NCBI GenBank assembly: GCA_002421645.1
Contig: DIST01000060.1
Location: forward strand, 1 to 13,956
Length of the DNA stretch: 13,956 bases
Origin: Flavobacterium sp. UBA6203
GTDB lineage: Bacteria > Bacteroidota > Bacteroidia > Flavobacteriales > Flavobacteriaceae
Reading direction: 5' to 3'
Shown here: positions 13,883 to 13,956 of the stretch, piece after piece
Layout of the letters: each line of letters opens with the position of its first letter
Numbering within the stretch: the stretch's first letter is position 1
Notes under the pieces: model-generated
What the model was told of the DNA's origin: nothing
The model's database searches: none
What the model saw: only the letters and a program-made list of their open reading frames with translations
Translations under genes and position numbers: made by a program

Positions 13883-13890
13883 CAAAGATA
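13883..13890 (-). promoter_or_regulatory. Promoter -7 element of the fur-purA unit
   Basis: On the - strand TATCTTTG, an exact TAnnTTTG match, 23 nt before the fur ATG at 13859. The -33 region has only a T-rich stretch. No convincing Fur box palindrome is visible up to the window end, and nothing else is recognised in 13891-13956. Confidence 0.6.
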
Positions 13891-13956
13891 GTGTTATTTT
13901 TACTTTGTATAAAACCTAAATTTAATTACAATATTTTAGTTATTAACTTTTGTTAA

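Overview
This window looks like part of a Flavobacterium or close Flavobacteriaceae chromosome (phylum Bacteroidota). The evidence is AT-rich DNA, several exact Bacteroidota-type -7 promoter elements (TAnnTTTG), very few Shine-Dalgarno-like sequences, and a gene set typical of the group: DUF5606, DUF349, OstA-like, and a Fur protein without CxxC motifs. No integrase, transposase, tRNA, rRNA or CRISPR array is visible. I read the organism from family knowledge, not from a database search.

Layout. Bases 1-1905 are on the + strand: the 3' part of peptide deformylase (def, cut by the window edge), a DUF5606 protein with its own promoter and a strong terminator, and the nucleotide pyrophosphohydrolase mazG. 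Bases 1906-2283 are a convergent intergenic region crowded with hairpins. Everything from 2284 to 13859 is on the - strand. In transcription order from the right end this is: fur and purA (31 nt apart, ending in a strong terminator); an OstA/LptA-like periplasmic protein and a class III aminotransferase (63 nt apart); a TPR protein; a DUF368 (PopT-type) membrane protein; aroE; a DUF349 repeat protein with a strong terminator; and a small Cys-rich lipoprotein.

The genes are mostly housekeeping: N-terminal methionine processing (def), nucleotide pool sanitation (mazG), AMP synthesis (purA), the shikimate pathway (aroE), metal regulation (fur), and envelope biogenesis (OstA-like, DUF368). No single pathway joins them. 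I infer a conserved chromosomal block rather than an island. The one gene that looks accessory is the lipoprotein at 2284-2943. It carries two diverged copies of a six-cysteine motif, sits between two repeat-rich non-coding regions, and is the best candidate here for undescribed biology.

The non-coding DNA is unusually structured. It holds 7-bp-periodic AGTNNNN repeats just after three stop codons (def, mazG, OstA-like), a multi-hairpin element at 1961-2081, a possible Flavo-1-like structured RNA at 5265-5336, further dispersed-type repeats, and four convincing intrinsic terminators. One terminator lies only a few bases before the DUF368 start codon.
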